DNA of 64,000 bases from Hydrogenophaga sp. (lineage in GTDB: Bacteria > Pseudomonadota > Gammaproteobacteria > Burkholderiales > Burkholderiaceae_C), in assembly GCA_030653975.1 (NCBI GenBank), contig JAURYH010000050.1, positions 1-64,000 of the forward strand, given 5' to 3'. A program made the translations under genes and the position numbers. The notes beneath the pieces are model-generated. The model saw only the letters and a program-made list of their open reading frames with translations. It ran no database searches and had not been told where the DNA came from. This document shows, in pieces, positions 24,741-33,846 of this stretch; within the stretch, counting starts at the first letter, position 1; each line of letters opens with the position of its first letter.

Positions 24741-27097
24741 GCGCAGAGAGTCAAAAATCCACGACTGCCACCCAACTCGGTACCTCCCTGGCAGCCGCGG
24801 TTTTGGCAGCAGCTAAAGGAAACTCGCACACTGCCACGACTGCTGCTGCGGTGCTTTGGCCTGACAAAGAAGGTCAATGGCTGGCTGCCTTGCCCGCCTT
24901 GAAGAAGCTGATGCCCAGCCTGTGCGAGCTCGGCGAATACAACCCTGGGCAGCGCCGTGGACCTGCGGTATGGCTCAAGTGCGTCATTGCGGGCTCGCTG
25001 CCCGAGGTTCAGCTGGATGGCATTCCGGTGGTCTATCTGCCCGGTGTCAGCCGCGCAGAACTGCGCGCTATCGAAAGTTGCCCGCGCGACCTGCAGCCAC
25101 TGGCTGAGCTGCAGTACCGTGGGGTGTTCTGGAGCCAGGCCAATGCCAAGGACTGGACGCTGGCTGCATTCCTTTCGTCCAAGAATGGTGGCCTGGGCCT
25201 GGATGTGGCGCAGGAAAAGTCAACCCAGGAAGCGCTTCTGCAGGCGCTGCAAGCCGGGGTGCTACTGGAGCGCGGCGTAGACGATTTCAAGGGCCGAACC
25301 ATCAACGCAGAATGGTTGCAGGGCTTGTTGTTACCCAACCCCACCCGTGACCTGCTGCTGTGGATGAATGCGCCCGAGGCCGCCCGTAGCCAATGGGGCG
25401 ATGTGCTGTGGGACGTGTTCACCAAGCGCTGCAAGATGGACTTCGGTTTCGACCCGGTAGCCGACGGCGTGCTGGCGGCCACAGAGCGGCTAGCCAAGGC
25501 AGAAGGTAAGTGGGCGGCAGTTTCCGAGCTCTACCGTGACTCATACAGCAGCTTCCCCAACGTCTTCGGGCTGTTGGCCAAGGTGCAGCCGCCGCAGCTT
25601 GGCCTGTTCCCGGACCAAGGCTTGCTGGCGGGGTATCCGCAAGTCAACGAGCAAAGCGAATCCGCTCTGCGCTACGCCCTGTCCGCCTGCGCCGGCATGA
25701 TGGCGCCCCAAGCCTGTGCAGCAGTGTTGGCTGCGGAGAAGGAGCACGGCTTGCGCCGGGCCTGGTTGTGGGCACGCATGGGGCGCTCACCGCTGGCCGA
25801 GGCCCTCGGGCATCTGGCGTTGGTGGCCGAGCGCAGCAGCGTGCTGCCAATTGGGCAGACGCCCGCCGACCTGGCCGCTGGCTACCAACAGTCCGGCTGG
25901 CAGGTGGACCAGGCAGCACTGCATGCACTGGCGTGCGTGCATGCCAAGGCCGACCTGGAAGCGGTGGGCGCCGCACTGCGCGCGATGTACCTGCCGTGGA
26001 TTGAAGAAGCCGCGCGCAGGCTGCAAGAGGCGGTCAAGGCGGAAGGTGGTTTACCGCCACTGCACACGGAAAAGGCCAGCGGGCTTGGTGCGAGCACTTG
26101 TACGGTCTTTGTTGATGGGCTGCGCTACGACGTGGCGTTGCAGCTTCAGCAACGGCTGTTGACCCTGGGCGACGCCGACCTCTCAGCACGCTGGACCAGT
26201 CTTCCGACTGTGACGGCCTCTGGCAAAGCGTGGTGCTCCCCCGTGGCTGCCCACATCTCCGGGACTGCTGCCGACATCGAGTTTGAGCCCAGAGTCTCTA
26301 CGGATGGCAAACAGCTGTCGGGCCACAACTTCCGCAAGCTGCTGTCTGACCTGGGCGTGCAGCCGTTGGACAAGCACGAGACCGGTGACCCGCAAGGCCA
26401 GGCCTGGACCGAAGCGGGCGACTTGGACCATTACGGCCACGAGCACGGCCTGCGTTTGGCGCGCGACCTCGACTCCCAGCTCGACCAGGTGGTCGAAAGG
26501 GCTCAAGAGCTGGCGGAGGCGGGCTGGAAGCGCATTCGCATCGTGACCGACCACGGTTGGCTGTTGATGCCTGGTGGGCTGCCGAAATCCGAGCTGGCCA
26601 AGCACCAGACCGAAACCCGCTGGGGGCGCTGCGCCGTCTTGAAGGACAGCGCGCACGGCACACCCCTGACTTTTGGTTGGGACTGGTGCAAGGATGTTCA
26701 GGTGGCCTATGCGCCGGGTGTGTCGAGCTTCATTGCCGGCGCGGAGTACGCCCACGGCGGCATCAGCTTGCAAGAGTGCCTGGTGCCTGTCTTGCAGCTG
26801 GACTGTGCTGGTGCAGCGAAAACGGCCGCAGCGGTCACCATCCAATCGGTGACTTGGAAGGGGCTGCGCTGCACGGTGGTGGCGGATGACGCTGCCCCTG
26901 GGCAACGGGTGGATATCCGTACCAAGGCGGCCCTGGCATCCAGCTCGCTTGCGGCGAGTGACAAGCCCCTCGATGGAGGCAAGGCCAGCCTGGCTGTTGC
27001 CGACGATGAACATATGGGTGCTGCTGCCGTGGTGGTGGTGCTGAGCGCTGAAGGTGAAGTGCTGCAGAAGCAAGTCACCACGGTGGGAGGAAACTGA
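24737..27097 (+). CDS. pglZ: BREX alkaline-phosphatase-superfamily protein PglZ (BrxZ)
   Basis: The 786-residue protein carries the PglZ domain in its C-terminal half: CTVFVDGLRYDVALQLQ (about 455-471), a serine/threonine-rich PTVTASGKAWCSP segment, and IRIVTDHGWLLMPGG (about 598-612). In BREX, PglZ is the invariant component; members show metal-dependent phosphodiesterase or nuclease activity and act with BrxC and PglX. The start overlaps the GmrSD stop by four bases (ATGA) and the stop overlaps brxL by one, so all three are translationally coupled. Confidence 0.92.
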   Translation: MSAESQKSTTATQLGTSLAAAVLAAAKGNSHTATTAAAVLWPDKEGQWLAALPALKKLMPSLCELGEYNPGQRRGPAVWLKCVIAGSLPEVQLDGIPVVYLPGVSRAELRAIESCPRDLQPLAELQYRGVFWSQANAKDWTLAAFLSSKNGGLGLDVAQEKSTQEALLQALQAGVLLERGVDDFKGRTINAEWLQGLLLPNPTRDLLLWMNAPEAARSQWGDVLWDVFTKRCKMDFGFDPVADGVLAATERLAKAEGKWAAVSELYRDSYSSFPNVFGLLAKVQPPQLGLFPDQGLLAGYPQVNEQSESALRYALSACAGMMAPQACAAVLAAEKEHGLRRAWLWARMGRSPLAEALGHLALVAERSSVLPIGQTPADLAAGYQQSGWQVDQAALHALACVHAKADLEAVGAALRAMYLPWIEEAARRLQEAVKAEGGLPPLHTEKASGLGASTCTVFVDGLRYDVALQLQQRLLTLGDADLSARWTSLPTVTASGKAWCSPVAAHISGTAADIEFEPRVSTDGKQLSGHNFRKLLSDLGVQPLDKHETGDPQGQAWTEAGDLDHYGHEHGLRLARDLDSQLDQVVERAQELAEAGWKRIRIVTDHGWLLMPGGLPKSELAKHQTETRWGRCAVLKDSAHGTPLTFGWDWCKDVQVAYAPGVSSFIAGAEYAHGGISLQECLVPVLQLDCAGAAKTAAAVTIQSVTWKGLRCTVVADDAAPGQRVDIRTKAALASSSLAASDKPLDGGKASLAVADDEHMGAAAVVVVLSAEGEVLQKQVTTVGGN

Positions 27098-29145
27098 TGA
27101 TGCAACTGGACGAATTGGACCGTAAGGCCACAAATGCTTTTGAGGGCTACGTGGTGCGCAAGGACTTGGTGCGCACCTTCAGTCGCCAGTTTCCGGTACC
27201 CACATATGTGGTGGAGTTTCTGCTGGGGCGTTACTGCGCAACGACTGACGAAGCAGAAATCCAGGAGGGCCTGGATATCGTCCAGCGGCAGTTAGCCTCG
27301 CGGACGGTGAAGGCAGGTGAGGAAGAGCTCTTCAAGGCTCGTGCGCGCGAGTCTGGCTCCGTGAAAATCATCGACATCATCACGGCGCGGCTCGACTCGA
27401 AGACGGACTCGTACGTGGCCAGCCTGCCTAGCCTACGGCTGAACGATGTGCGGCTGACGCCCGAGATGGTCAAGGACAACGAGCGCATGCTGACCGGCGG
27501 CTTTTACGCCGAAGTCACGCTGGGCTACGACGCCTCGATTGCGCAGGAAAAAGGCGGCCGCCCCTTTGGCGTGGACGCTTTGCGCGCCATCCAACTCTCC
27601 AAACGCGAGGTGTTGGACGTATTGGCCAAGGGACGCGAGCAGTTCACGACCGCAGAGTGGCGTGACCTGCTGCTGCGCAGTGTGGGCTTCGAGCCTGAGA
27701 CCTTGTCCGACCGGGCCAAGGATGCGCTGTTGTTGCGCATGGTGCCTTTCGTCGAACGCAACTACAACCTGGTGGAGTTGGGGCCGCGTGGCACCGGCAA
27801 GTCGCACCTGTTCCAGCAGGTGTCGCCTTACGCGCACCTGATTTCGGGCGGCAAGGCCACCGTGGCCAAGATGTTCGTGAACAACCAGAACGGTGCGCGG
27901 GGCTTGGTCTGCCAGTACGACGTGGTCTGTTTTGACGAGGTGTCCGGGGTGTCTTTCGACTCCAAGGACGGCGTGAACATCATGAAAGGCTACATGGAGA
28001 GCGGGGAGTTCTCACGCGGCAAGGAAAGTATCCGTGCCGATGGGTCCATCGTGCTGGTCGGAAACTTCGATGTGGACGTGGAGCACCAGCAGCGCGTTGG
28101 GCACCTGTTTGGGCCACTTCCGCCCGAGATGCGCGACGACACGGCCTTCATGGACCGCATCCATTGCTTTTTGCCTGGCTGGGATGTTCCCAAGCTCAAC
28201 CCTGGGCTGTTTACCAATCACTTTGGGTTGGTCAGTGATTTTTTGTCGGAGTGTTTTACCCAACTGCGCAACCAAAGCCGGGTCTCTGTGCTGCAGAACC
28301 GCGTGTACTGGGGCGGTGCGCTTTCTGGGCGGGACCTCAACGGCGTCAACAAAACAGTCAGCGGTTTGCTAAAACTGCTTTATCCAAACGCAGAGACACC
28401 GGTCAGTGACGAGGACCTGGAATGGGCCGTGCGGTTGGCTCTAGAGGTTCGCCGACGAGTCAAGGAGCAGCAGAAACGCATCGGAGCGGCCGAATTTCGA
28501 AATACACACTTCAGCTACACCATCGGTGCCGAAGGGGTGGAAAAGTTCGTCAGTACACCAGAGCTACAAAGTCAGGGCGGCATTGGCGACGAGCCGTTGG
28601 AGTGCGGGCAGATATGGACGTTGAGCCCGGGCGGCCAAGAGGAGCACCCTGGACTCTTCAGGCTGGAAGTCACCGAAGGTCCCGGAAGCGGTGTGCGGGT
28701 GCTGAACAATCCCGTGCCTTCGTCGTTCAAGGAGTCGATTCGTTGCGCTGAGCAAAACCTCTATGCGCGCGCGCAGCAACTCGTTGGTGACCGAGACCCA
28801 CGTTCGCACGAGTTCTCGGTTCAGCTGCGTGGTTTTGACGCAGCCAAGTCGGGTGCAAAGACCGGGGTCGCGGCACTCGTTGCGCTGTCCAGCGCGCTGC
28901 TGAAAAAGTCTGTGCGGGGCGGCTTGGTGGTCGTGGGCGAGGTGACCCTCGGAGGCACTATTGAGCCTATCCATAACGCCGTAACGCTGGCTGAACTCGC
29001 GGTAGAGAAGGGTGCCAAATCCCTGCTGATGCCTGTCTCATGCCGTCGGCAGCTGTTCGAACTCTCGGACGAGATGGCGACCAAGCTGGACATTGAGTTC
29101 TACCAAGATGGGCGCGATGCGCTGCTGAAGGCGTTGGCGGACTGA
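27097..29145 (+). CDS. brxL: BREX Lon-like ATPase BrxL
   Basis: The 682-residue product has an N-terminal DNA-binding region, an AAA+ core with ELGPRGTGKSHLFQQV (about 226-241) and VVCFDEVSGVSFD (about 273-285), and a Lon-protease-like C-terminal domain (about 575-682). In the Lon fold the catalytic Ser lies in a GPSAG-type turn and a Lys follows the LPIGG segment. Here those stretches read SGAKTG and EPIHNAVTL, so neither residue is present and proteolysis is unlikely. BrxL is needed for phage exclusion by type 1 BREX and forms DNA-binding rings. It is coupled to pglZ and to the next gene by one-base overlaps. Confidence 0.92.
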   Translation: MMQLDELDRKATNAFEGYVVRKDLVRTFSRQFPVPTYVVEFLLGRYCATTDEAEIQEGLDIVQRQLASRTVKAGEEELFKARARESGSVKIIDIITARLDSKTDSYVASLPSLRLNDVRLTPEMVKDNERMLTGGFYAEVTLGYDASIAQEKGGRPFGVDALRAIQLSKREVLDVLAKGREQFTTAEWRDLLLRSVGFEPETLSDRAKDALLLRMVPFVERNYNLVELGPRGTGKSHLFQQVSPYAHLISGGKATVAKMFVNNQNGARGLVCQYDVVCFDEVSGVSFDSKDGVNIMKGYMESGEFSRGKESIRADGSIVLVGNFDVDVEHQQRVGHLFGPLPPEMRDDTAFMDRIHCFLPGWDVPKLNPGLFTNHFGLVSDFLSECFTQLRNQSRVSVLQNRVYWGGALSGRDLNGVNKTVSGLLKLLYPNAETPVSDEDLEWAVRLALEVRRRVKEQQKRIGAAEFRNTHFSYTIGAEGVEKFVSTPELQSQGGIGDEPLECGQIWTLSPGGQEEHPGLFRLEVTEGPGSGVRVLNNPVPSSFKESIRCAEQNLYARAQQLVGDRDPRSHEFSVQLRGFDAAKSGAKTGVAALVALSSALLKKSVRGGLVVVGEVTLGGTIEPIHNAVTLAELAVEKGAKSLLMPVSCRRQLFELSDEMATKLDIEFYQDGRDALLKALAD

Positions 29146-29642
29146 TGGAGCAACAAGAGCCTTGTGATGATGCGATGCGCTTGAGAGCTGCTTCTGCATA
29201 TGTGCTCGAGGGGGAGTACGTGTGTCATGAATGTGGTTGCTACGTCCCAGTCTTTACCGTGATACTGGTTGGACCATTTGGCGTGGAGGGTGACCCAGCC
29301 GTCAATGAAGATGATGATTCGGCCATTCTTCGTCGTCCGTTGGAGCTACCGTCAACTTTGGCGGCGGCCTTGACAGAGAGGTCTTCTGGCCACTTTCATC
29401 CAGACTTCAGTCGCACGATTGGGGAGCAATATTGGATGAACCACTGCCGGGACTGTGGGGCCAAGATTGGCGACTGGTTTGTCCACTCACCTGGAGAGGC
29501 ATTTTTCCCGCTGAACGATGCCGACCTTGACTTGCTTAAGGGGCTCCAGGTTGACGGACCGCTTCAGTTTATGGCCCCTGAACTTGCTGTATCTTCTTGG
29601 ACATCAAACTGGCTTAGAAAGTCTCGAAAACCAGGACCTTAA
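29145..29642 (+). CDS. Small zinc-ribbon protein downstream of brxL
   Basis: The 165-residue protein starts on the brxL stop (TGATG). Two CxxC knuckles, CHECGC (about 27-32) and CRDCGAK (about 106-112), would form one zinc ribbon split by an insert of about 75 residues that includes an acidic NEDDD segment. No family is recognised. It is the last intact gene of the BREX transcription unit. Its stop lies at the edge of a decayed copy of the brxL 3' end, which suggests it was added to the locus with a recombination event. Confidence 0.7.
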   Translation: MEQQEPCDDAMRLRAASAYVLEGEYVCHECGCYVPVFTVILVGPFGVEGDPAVNEDDDSAILRRPLELPSTLAAALTERSSGHFHPDFSRTIGEQYWMNHCRDCGAKIGDWFVHSPGEAFFPLNDADLDLLKGLQVDGPLQFMAPELAVSSWTSNWLRKSRKPGP

Positions 29643-29765
29643 CGCTACGGCGTTGGCCGAACTCGCGAGTGAAATGGGTGCAAAGTCCTTGGTGCCTTCC
29701 GCCACTTTCCGCCTCCACCTGTGCGAAATCTTGACGAAATGGCCATACAAGGAGTTTTTTGCTTC
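29638..29765 (+). pseudogene. Decayed second copy of the brxL 3' end
   Basis: Translation of this stretch gives NATALAELASEMGAKSLV followed by ILTKWPYKEFF. The intact brxL tail reads NAVTLAELAVEKGAKSLL and ends its homologous part with IEFYQDG. The bases also align through roughly 120 positions from brxL 28977 onward with a single three-base gap and many third-position changes. No start or upstream domain remains, so it is a remnant and not a gene. Confidence 0.7.
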
Positions 29766-29891
29766 AAAACCGTGTGGACCCGTGGGGGATGATTCGCACC
29801 GTTCCTTACAACGCGGTGGCGACAGCACCGTCAGTCTGTAGCTGCGCCGCCGCAGAGCGAAGGCAATGGCTTTCTAGCTCAAGCGTCGTTC

Positions 29892-30524
29892 CTAGGAAAC
29901 GAGCTCTCGACCAGCCTGCTCTGCTCCCAAGAGCTCCAACGCTCCGAGCAAGTTGTCATCAACTTTGCCGAGGCGACGGCGGAGCTCAAACGCAACCAAG
30001 AAGAGCACTTTCTCTTTCGGGGTGGATGCGTCCTCTAAGGTCTCGTCGAATACCCGCTCGCCGACTTTTACAAGTTGTAGCAGACTGCGCACGAATCCCC
30101 AAATGCCGACTTCTGCGTGCCAGGCAGGGAAGTCCGCTGCTATCAAAATAATCGTTTTTGCCTCGTATGCGCGTGAAAGTTTTGGGTCGCTGTCACGACG
30201 CAGCAGTCGCTCGCGTTTGGTGCGTTGGGTCGCGATGGTCTTCGGCCATTTGATATTTAGTGCCTCACGCATTGCCTGCAGGGCCTCCAGCCTGCAAATC
30301 GGGTCTTTTTCGTCTTCAGTGCCTAGCCTTGCAGCTACCTCGTCTGCAGCTTTGACGACGAGAGAGATTCCGTACCAGACAACGTCGACACCAGGACCCG
30401 CCTCTGCGTACCAGCGCTGCATTGCGGCCTGGAGGTCGGCGATGAAATGAAGTTCGTTTGATTTCAGTTCTTCTTCGGTGGCTGATGCACCAATGGGAAA
30501 TAATTTTTTGGCTGCTGGTGACAC
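29892..30524 (-). CDS. Hypothetical protein
   Basis: About 210 residues if started at GTG 30524, which has AGGGA seven bases upstream. The open frame extends to a TTG at 30584 without a better site. The protein looks soluble and helical (EEELKSNELHFIADLQAAMQ, SLVVKAADEVAARLG, KVLFLVAFELRRRLG), with no known motif. It faces the BREX operon tail to tail; the gap of about 125 bases holds no clear terminator. Function unknown. Confidence 0.55.
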   Translation of the reverse strand: MSPAAKKLFPIGASATEEELKSNELHFIADLQAAMQRWYAEAGPGVDVVWYGISLVVKAADEVAARLGTEDEKDPICRLEALQAMREALNIKWPKTIATQRTKRERLLRRDSDPKLSRAYEAKTIILIAADFPAWHAEVGIWGFVRSLLQLVKVGERVFDETLEDASTPKEKVLFLVAFELRRRLGKVDDNLLGALELLGAEQAGRELVS

Positions 30525-30635
30525 AAGTTTTCCCTGATAGATACGGGCACATGCCCTATTTATTATCGGCTTCTGGCACTCCAACTTGAGACTGAAATTT
30601 GGGTGAAAGAAAGCCTACCAATGGGAAGCGGCCCC

Positions 30636-31151
30636 CTACGTTGTTGATTGCCTCTTTACTGTAATCGTTCTAAATTCCGGGTCGTAGCCGCTGGTTCGAT
30701 TGAAGCTGTCGATGATTCTCTCTATTTCTACCCTGGCTTCGAAACTCTCACCATTGTTGTAGTCCATTAAAGCAGCGACCTCAAGTTGCTCCTCCGACTG
30801 AGGGTCCAGGTCTTTCAGACTTTCGCGCAAGTCTTCAGCTGCCCTGGCCAAAAATTTGTGACTGGAGAGCAACTCATCCAGCTCAGAACTTTTTTTGTGC
30901 TCACCCGATAGGTTAGCGAAAACCCCCGTCGGCCCGATGTAATCATCCGATGCCATCGCATCCAGCGAGGCTTTCGACTCTTCTTCCAGCTCTCGTGCCT
31001 CAACGAAAGCAGCAGCGCGGTCATCAACCATGACCTCTACTTTGCAGTACATAGTTGTTTCGGTGTAGCTGAAATGCAAGTGGATGCTTTCACCAGAGAA
31101 GAAAGGCTGAAAGTGGCTAGCGCCAGGAAGTTGGTTGTATTTTTTTGACAT
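30636..31151 (-). CDS. Hypothetical protein, lower-GC island gene
   Basis: About 171 residues from the ATG at 31151 (MSKKYNQLPGASHFQPFF); the frame stays open further upstream to 31229, but that segment is Arg/Ile-rich and unlike the rest. The protein is acidic, begins with a beta-rich part, and is helical and Glu/Ser-rich later, with no recognised domain. Its base composition is clearly more AT-rich than the flanking chromosome. It lies 123 bases behind the next gene in the same direction. Confidence 0.55.
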   Translation of the reverse strand: MSKKYNQLPGASHFQPFFSGESIHLHFSYTETTMYCKVEVMVDDRAAAFVEARELEEESKASLDAMASDDYIGPTGVFANLSGEHKKSSELDELLSSHKFLARAAEDLRESLKDLDPQSEEQLEVAALMDYNNGESFEARVEIERIIDSFNRTSGYDPEFRTITVKRQSTT

Positions 31152-31274
31152 TAAAATTTTTCGCTTAGTAATTGCAATCGCCGTGATGTTTTGCTGCATA
31201 AATCGTTGCTTTATTCGTAAAGCTTGCAAGGCCCTTGTTCAAATAGGCACCGGTGGCAACAACGAACGGTGCCA

Positions 31275-31937
31275 TCAAACATCTAGGAGTTCGTCCCCGC
31301 GCTCGGCCTGCATAATCGCCATGAGTTGCTCCCTAGACAGTACTTGGCCTTCGTTTGCCTCTTCAATGGCTCGCATGAGTAGTACATCTGATAAATCGCC
31401 ATCGATGTGAACTTCCCTTTCGATTATTTCGATAGCCAGTTTTTCGATTGCTTGCTGTAGGGTGATTCCTGCTGGCCACAAGGTTTGCAGCGTTGAATCG
31501 ATTAACCAATCTTCAGCATCCCAGACCTCTAAAGTGTCGAGCTCATTAGCCTCTTGTTCTAAAGTGTTTAGTGCTTCCTCTGCCTCGTCGGACAGACTCC
31601 ATATATCGCATTGCCTTTGACGGTCAAATTGCAGGTTGTGACCGTTGTGCACTGTTTCGAGTAAGTTTTGGGTTTTCGCCTCCTCAAGCCATCGGTGGAG
31701 GGCCTTTGCAGAAATATTTGACGGAAGTGGTAGGCGAAGCGTCTCGCGGGTCCAAACGCTGATAGGAACTGTCGTCGAGTTTGACACTGAATCGGGATGA
31801 ACGTCCCCATCCATATTGATATGGAGCCAAGCGTCTGTATCAGTTCCGCGATATAAGAAAGCTGTTGAGCTAACATCGCCGTGCAATATTGGATTATTTT
31901 CGCCGAAGGTGTTGATTGATTTTTTGATATTGGTCAT
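31275..31937 (-). CDS. Hypothetical acidic protein
   Basis: The 220-residue protein begins MTNIKKSINTFGENN. It has a beta-rich N-terminal half with DTDAWLHINMDGDV and PISVWTRETLRLPLP, then an acidic helical half (EEALNTLEQEANELDTLE, AIEEANEGQVLSREQLMAI). No family recognised. The composition is AT-rich relative to the window. It is probably read together with the 30636-31151 gene from the promoter candidate near 32023-32053. Confidence 0.6.
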   Translation of the reverse strand: MTNIKKSINTFGENNPILHGDVSSTAFLYRGTDTDAWLHINMDGDVHPDSVSNSTTVPISVWTRETLRLPLPSNISAKALHRWLEEAKTQNLLETVHNGHNLQFDRQRQCDIWSLSDEAEEALNTLEQEANELDTLEVWDAEDWLIDSTLQTLWPAGITLQQAIEKLAIEIIEREVHIDGDLSDVLLMRAIEEANEGQVLSREQLMAIMQAERGDELLDV

Positions 31938-32022
31938 TACTAAATTATTTTTTGAAACGATGGCGATGTACTTTGTGTTTTCGCCATTTTTCGGTTTGTG
32001 CAGCGGATACGTTTCATCAGCC

Positions 32023-32053
32023 CTATAGGGTTGTAGTTTTAAATTTCTGTCAA
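32023..32053 (-). promoter_or_regulatory. Candidate sigma-70 promoter for the leftward hypothetical genes
   Basis: On the minus strand TTGACA (32053-32048) is a perfect -35 element. A weak -10 (CCTATA or TATAGG) follows at 18 to 20 bases, longer than the ideal 17. The surrounding sequence is AT-rich and the 31275-31937 start codon lies about 90 bases downstream. Confidence 0.35.
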
Positions 32054-32097
32054 AAATTTTGGAGTCGGTCAGCCTCCTCGGGCTTGACAGAGATGGC

Positions 32098-33789
32098 TCA
32101 GGCAGCGAGACGCATGTCCATGTAGTCGTCTGCAGAGCGCATGTGCTCAGGGATGTCGATGACAGTCACTTTTGAGGCGCCAAACCCCGCCCCAATTCGT
32201 TGTGTGCTCTCAGAGCCACCAGGCAGGCGTCGCAGGACCGTTGACCATCCTCCGAGCGACCATTTCGTGCCGGAGAAAAGCTTCCGTGCTTCAACGTGAC
32301 TGGGGGAGCACACGACGTACAGGACCCACTTTCCCTGGCTGAGCGCTACCCTTAGGCCGAGTTGTGCGAGGCGGGTTACAACTTCGGGTTGCTCTGTGGG
32401 CTCTTTGCAAACCATCCCGATGGCCTGTCCAACCGACAGTGGCCGGGTAACAAGGGCGGGCCCGCAGAGAACCTTGAAAGGCAGCACCCTGGAGGTCAGC
32501 GACTCAAAACACTGCTGTCCGTCGTTGACTTCGTGGAGGGCAATGCGCTCTTCAATGCCCAACAACCCCACCAAGCTCTTTGCGTCATCTTCTGTTGCGG
32601 GGGTCGGTGACACAAAAGCCCAATAACTTGCCAGCAGCGTGCCCACCGTGTCGGCCAGCCGTCCATCACCACCAGCGTCCAGGATGCATTGGCGGACAAC
32701 ATCTTCCGAGGCGCAGAAGACGTCCCAGCGGCTGATGAAAAGGCGGGCCAGCTTCGGGCCAAGGTCCCGGGCCTCGGCGTCGGTCAGTCGAGCGCCTGAG
32801 GGCTTTCCTTTGGCTTCGAGAACGACCCAGCGGGTGAGGTCTGCCGGTTCCATCTTGCCCGGGCTGATTCCTGCCGCGATGAAGGGGGAATAGAACCGGT
32901 AGCTCTTCGATTTTCCGGTGACTGTGCCACGGACGATGCCTGCATCTCCCTCCTGAAGGCTGTAAGAAGCGCGGGCCACATCGAAGGTGTCTTTGCACGA
33001 TTTTCGAGTGGGGTCCGCTTCAAACTCGTCGTTGACAACTACTTTGCTTGTACCGCCCAGACTTTGGTAGAACGCTGCCATAGTCTGGGGTCCGGTGCAT
33101 GCATACGCGAGATTGCCCATTAGCTGCCGAACGTAATTCAATACCGTGGACTTTCCGCAGGCTGCCGGGCCGGTCATCAGCACGTGTGGGCGGCGTTTCA
33201 AGGCCACCGAAACAATGCCCACGCCGATGTAGCCAAGGATAAGTTCACCGGCCATTGGGTGAATCCACTGCGGTGAATTGAAGGCGCCCAAGACTTTGTT
33301 CACTTCGTCGTGCGAGGCAGCATCTGTCGAGAGGTCAAAACCGATGCTGCCGGTTTCGGGATAGACCCGGCCCTCATGCATACCGTGTTCCAAGAGGGTG
33401 CCATCTGGGCGCCACAGCCTGTCACCGTTGATGACCAATTGACCATCATCCATCTTCCAAACGCCCACTTTACGCTCCATTGCTTCGGAGTAGGGCCCGC
33501 AGAATTGGCAGTCGGCGATTAGGGCAGAGGCAAGTCGGCGGTGATTAAAGAAAAACTCTTCTTTGCGCTCGTCGTAGTCGGTAAAGTTGTCTTCGCACCA
33601 CCGAACTCCGAGCAAGGCCTTCAAGTTGAGCTCCTTCAGCTCGGATGGGCTGCGTAGATGAATCTGTTTGTTCATCAGGGAGAAGATGGCCATCTGGGTT
33701 CCTGCGATGCCCAGGGGTTTGTACCCGCCGACGGTTGCTTTGTATTCTTGCTCGTTGAATGCTTGTATTTCAGTCTGATTGTTATTCAT
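32098..33789 (-). CDS. P-loop ATPase of mobile-element type (DUF927/helicase-like)
   Basis: About 563 residues from the ATG at 33789 (MNNNQTEIQAFNEQEYKATV); the frame extends to 33867 but crosses the hairpin there. The centre carries Walker A VLMTGPAACGKSTVLNY and Walker B KVVVNDEFEAD, followed by YRFYSPFIAAGISPGKM, a sensor-like segment. This resembles the ATPases of phage satellites and integrative elements that act as replicative helicases, but I cannot assign a family firmly. With the RepA-like gene at 4411 it frames the BREX cargo with replication-type genes. Confidence 0.65.
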   Translation of the reverse strand: MNNNQTEIQAFNEQEYKATVGGYKPLGIAGTQMAIFSLMNKQIHLRSPSELKELNLKALLGVRWCEDNFTDYDERKEEFFFNHRRLASALIADCQFCGPYSEAMERKVGVWKMDDGQLVINGDRLWRPDGTLLEHGMHEGRVYPETGSIGFDLSTDAASHDEVNKVLGAFNSPQWIHPMAGELILGYIGVGIVSVALKRRPHVLMTGPAACGKSTVLNYVRQLMGNLAYACTGPQTMAAFYQSLGGTSKVVVNDEFEADPTRKSCKDTFDVARASYSLQEGDAGIVRGTVTGKSKSYRFYSPFIAAGISPGKMEPADLTRWVVLEAKGKPSGARLTDAEARDLGPKLARLFISRWDVFCASEDVVRQCILDAGGDGRLADTVGTLLASYWAFVSPTPATEDDAKSLVGLLGIEERIALHEVNDGQQCFESLTSRVLPFKVLCGPALVTRPLSVGQAIGMVCKEPTEQPEVVTRLAQLGLRVALSQGKWVLYVVCSPSHVEARKLFSGTKWSLGGWSTVLRRLPGGSESTQRIGAGFGASKVTVIDIPEHMRSADDYMDMRLAA

Positions 33790-33846
33790 TATGGTGTTCA
33801 GTTTTAATTGGGGGTGAGCCGTGCTCACGGTTGAAGAGGGCGCATG

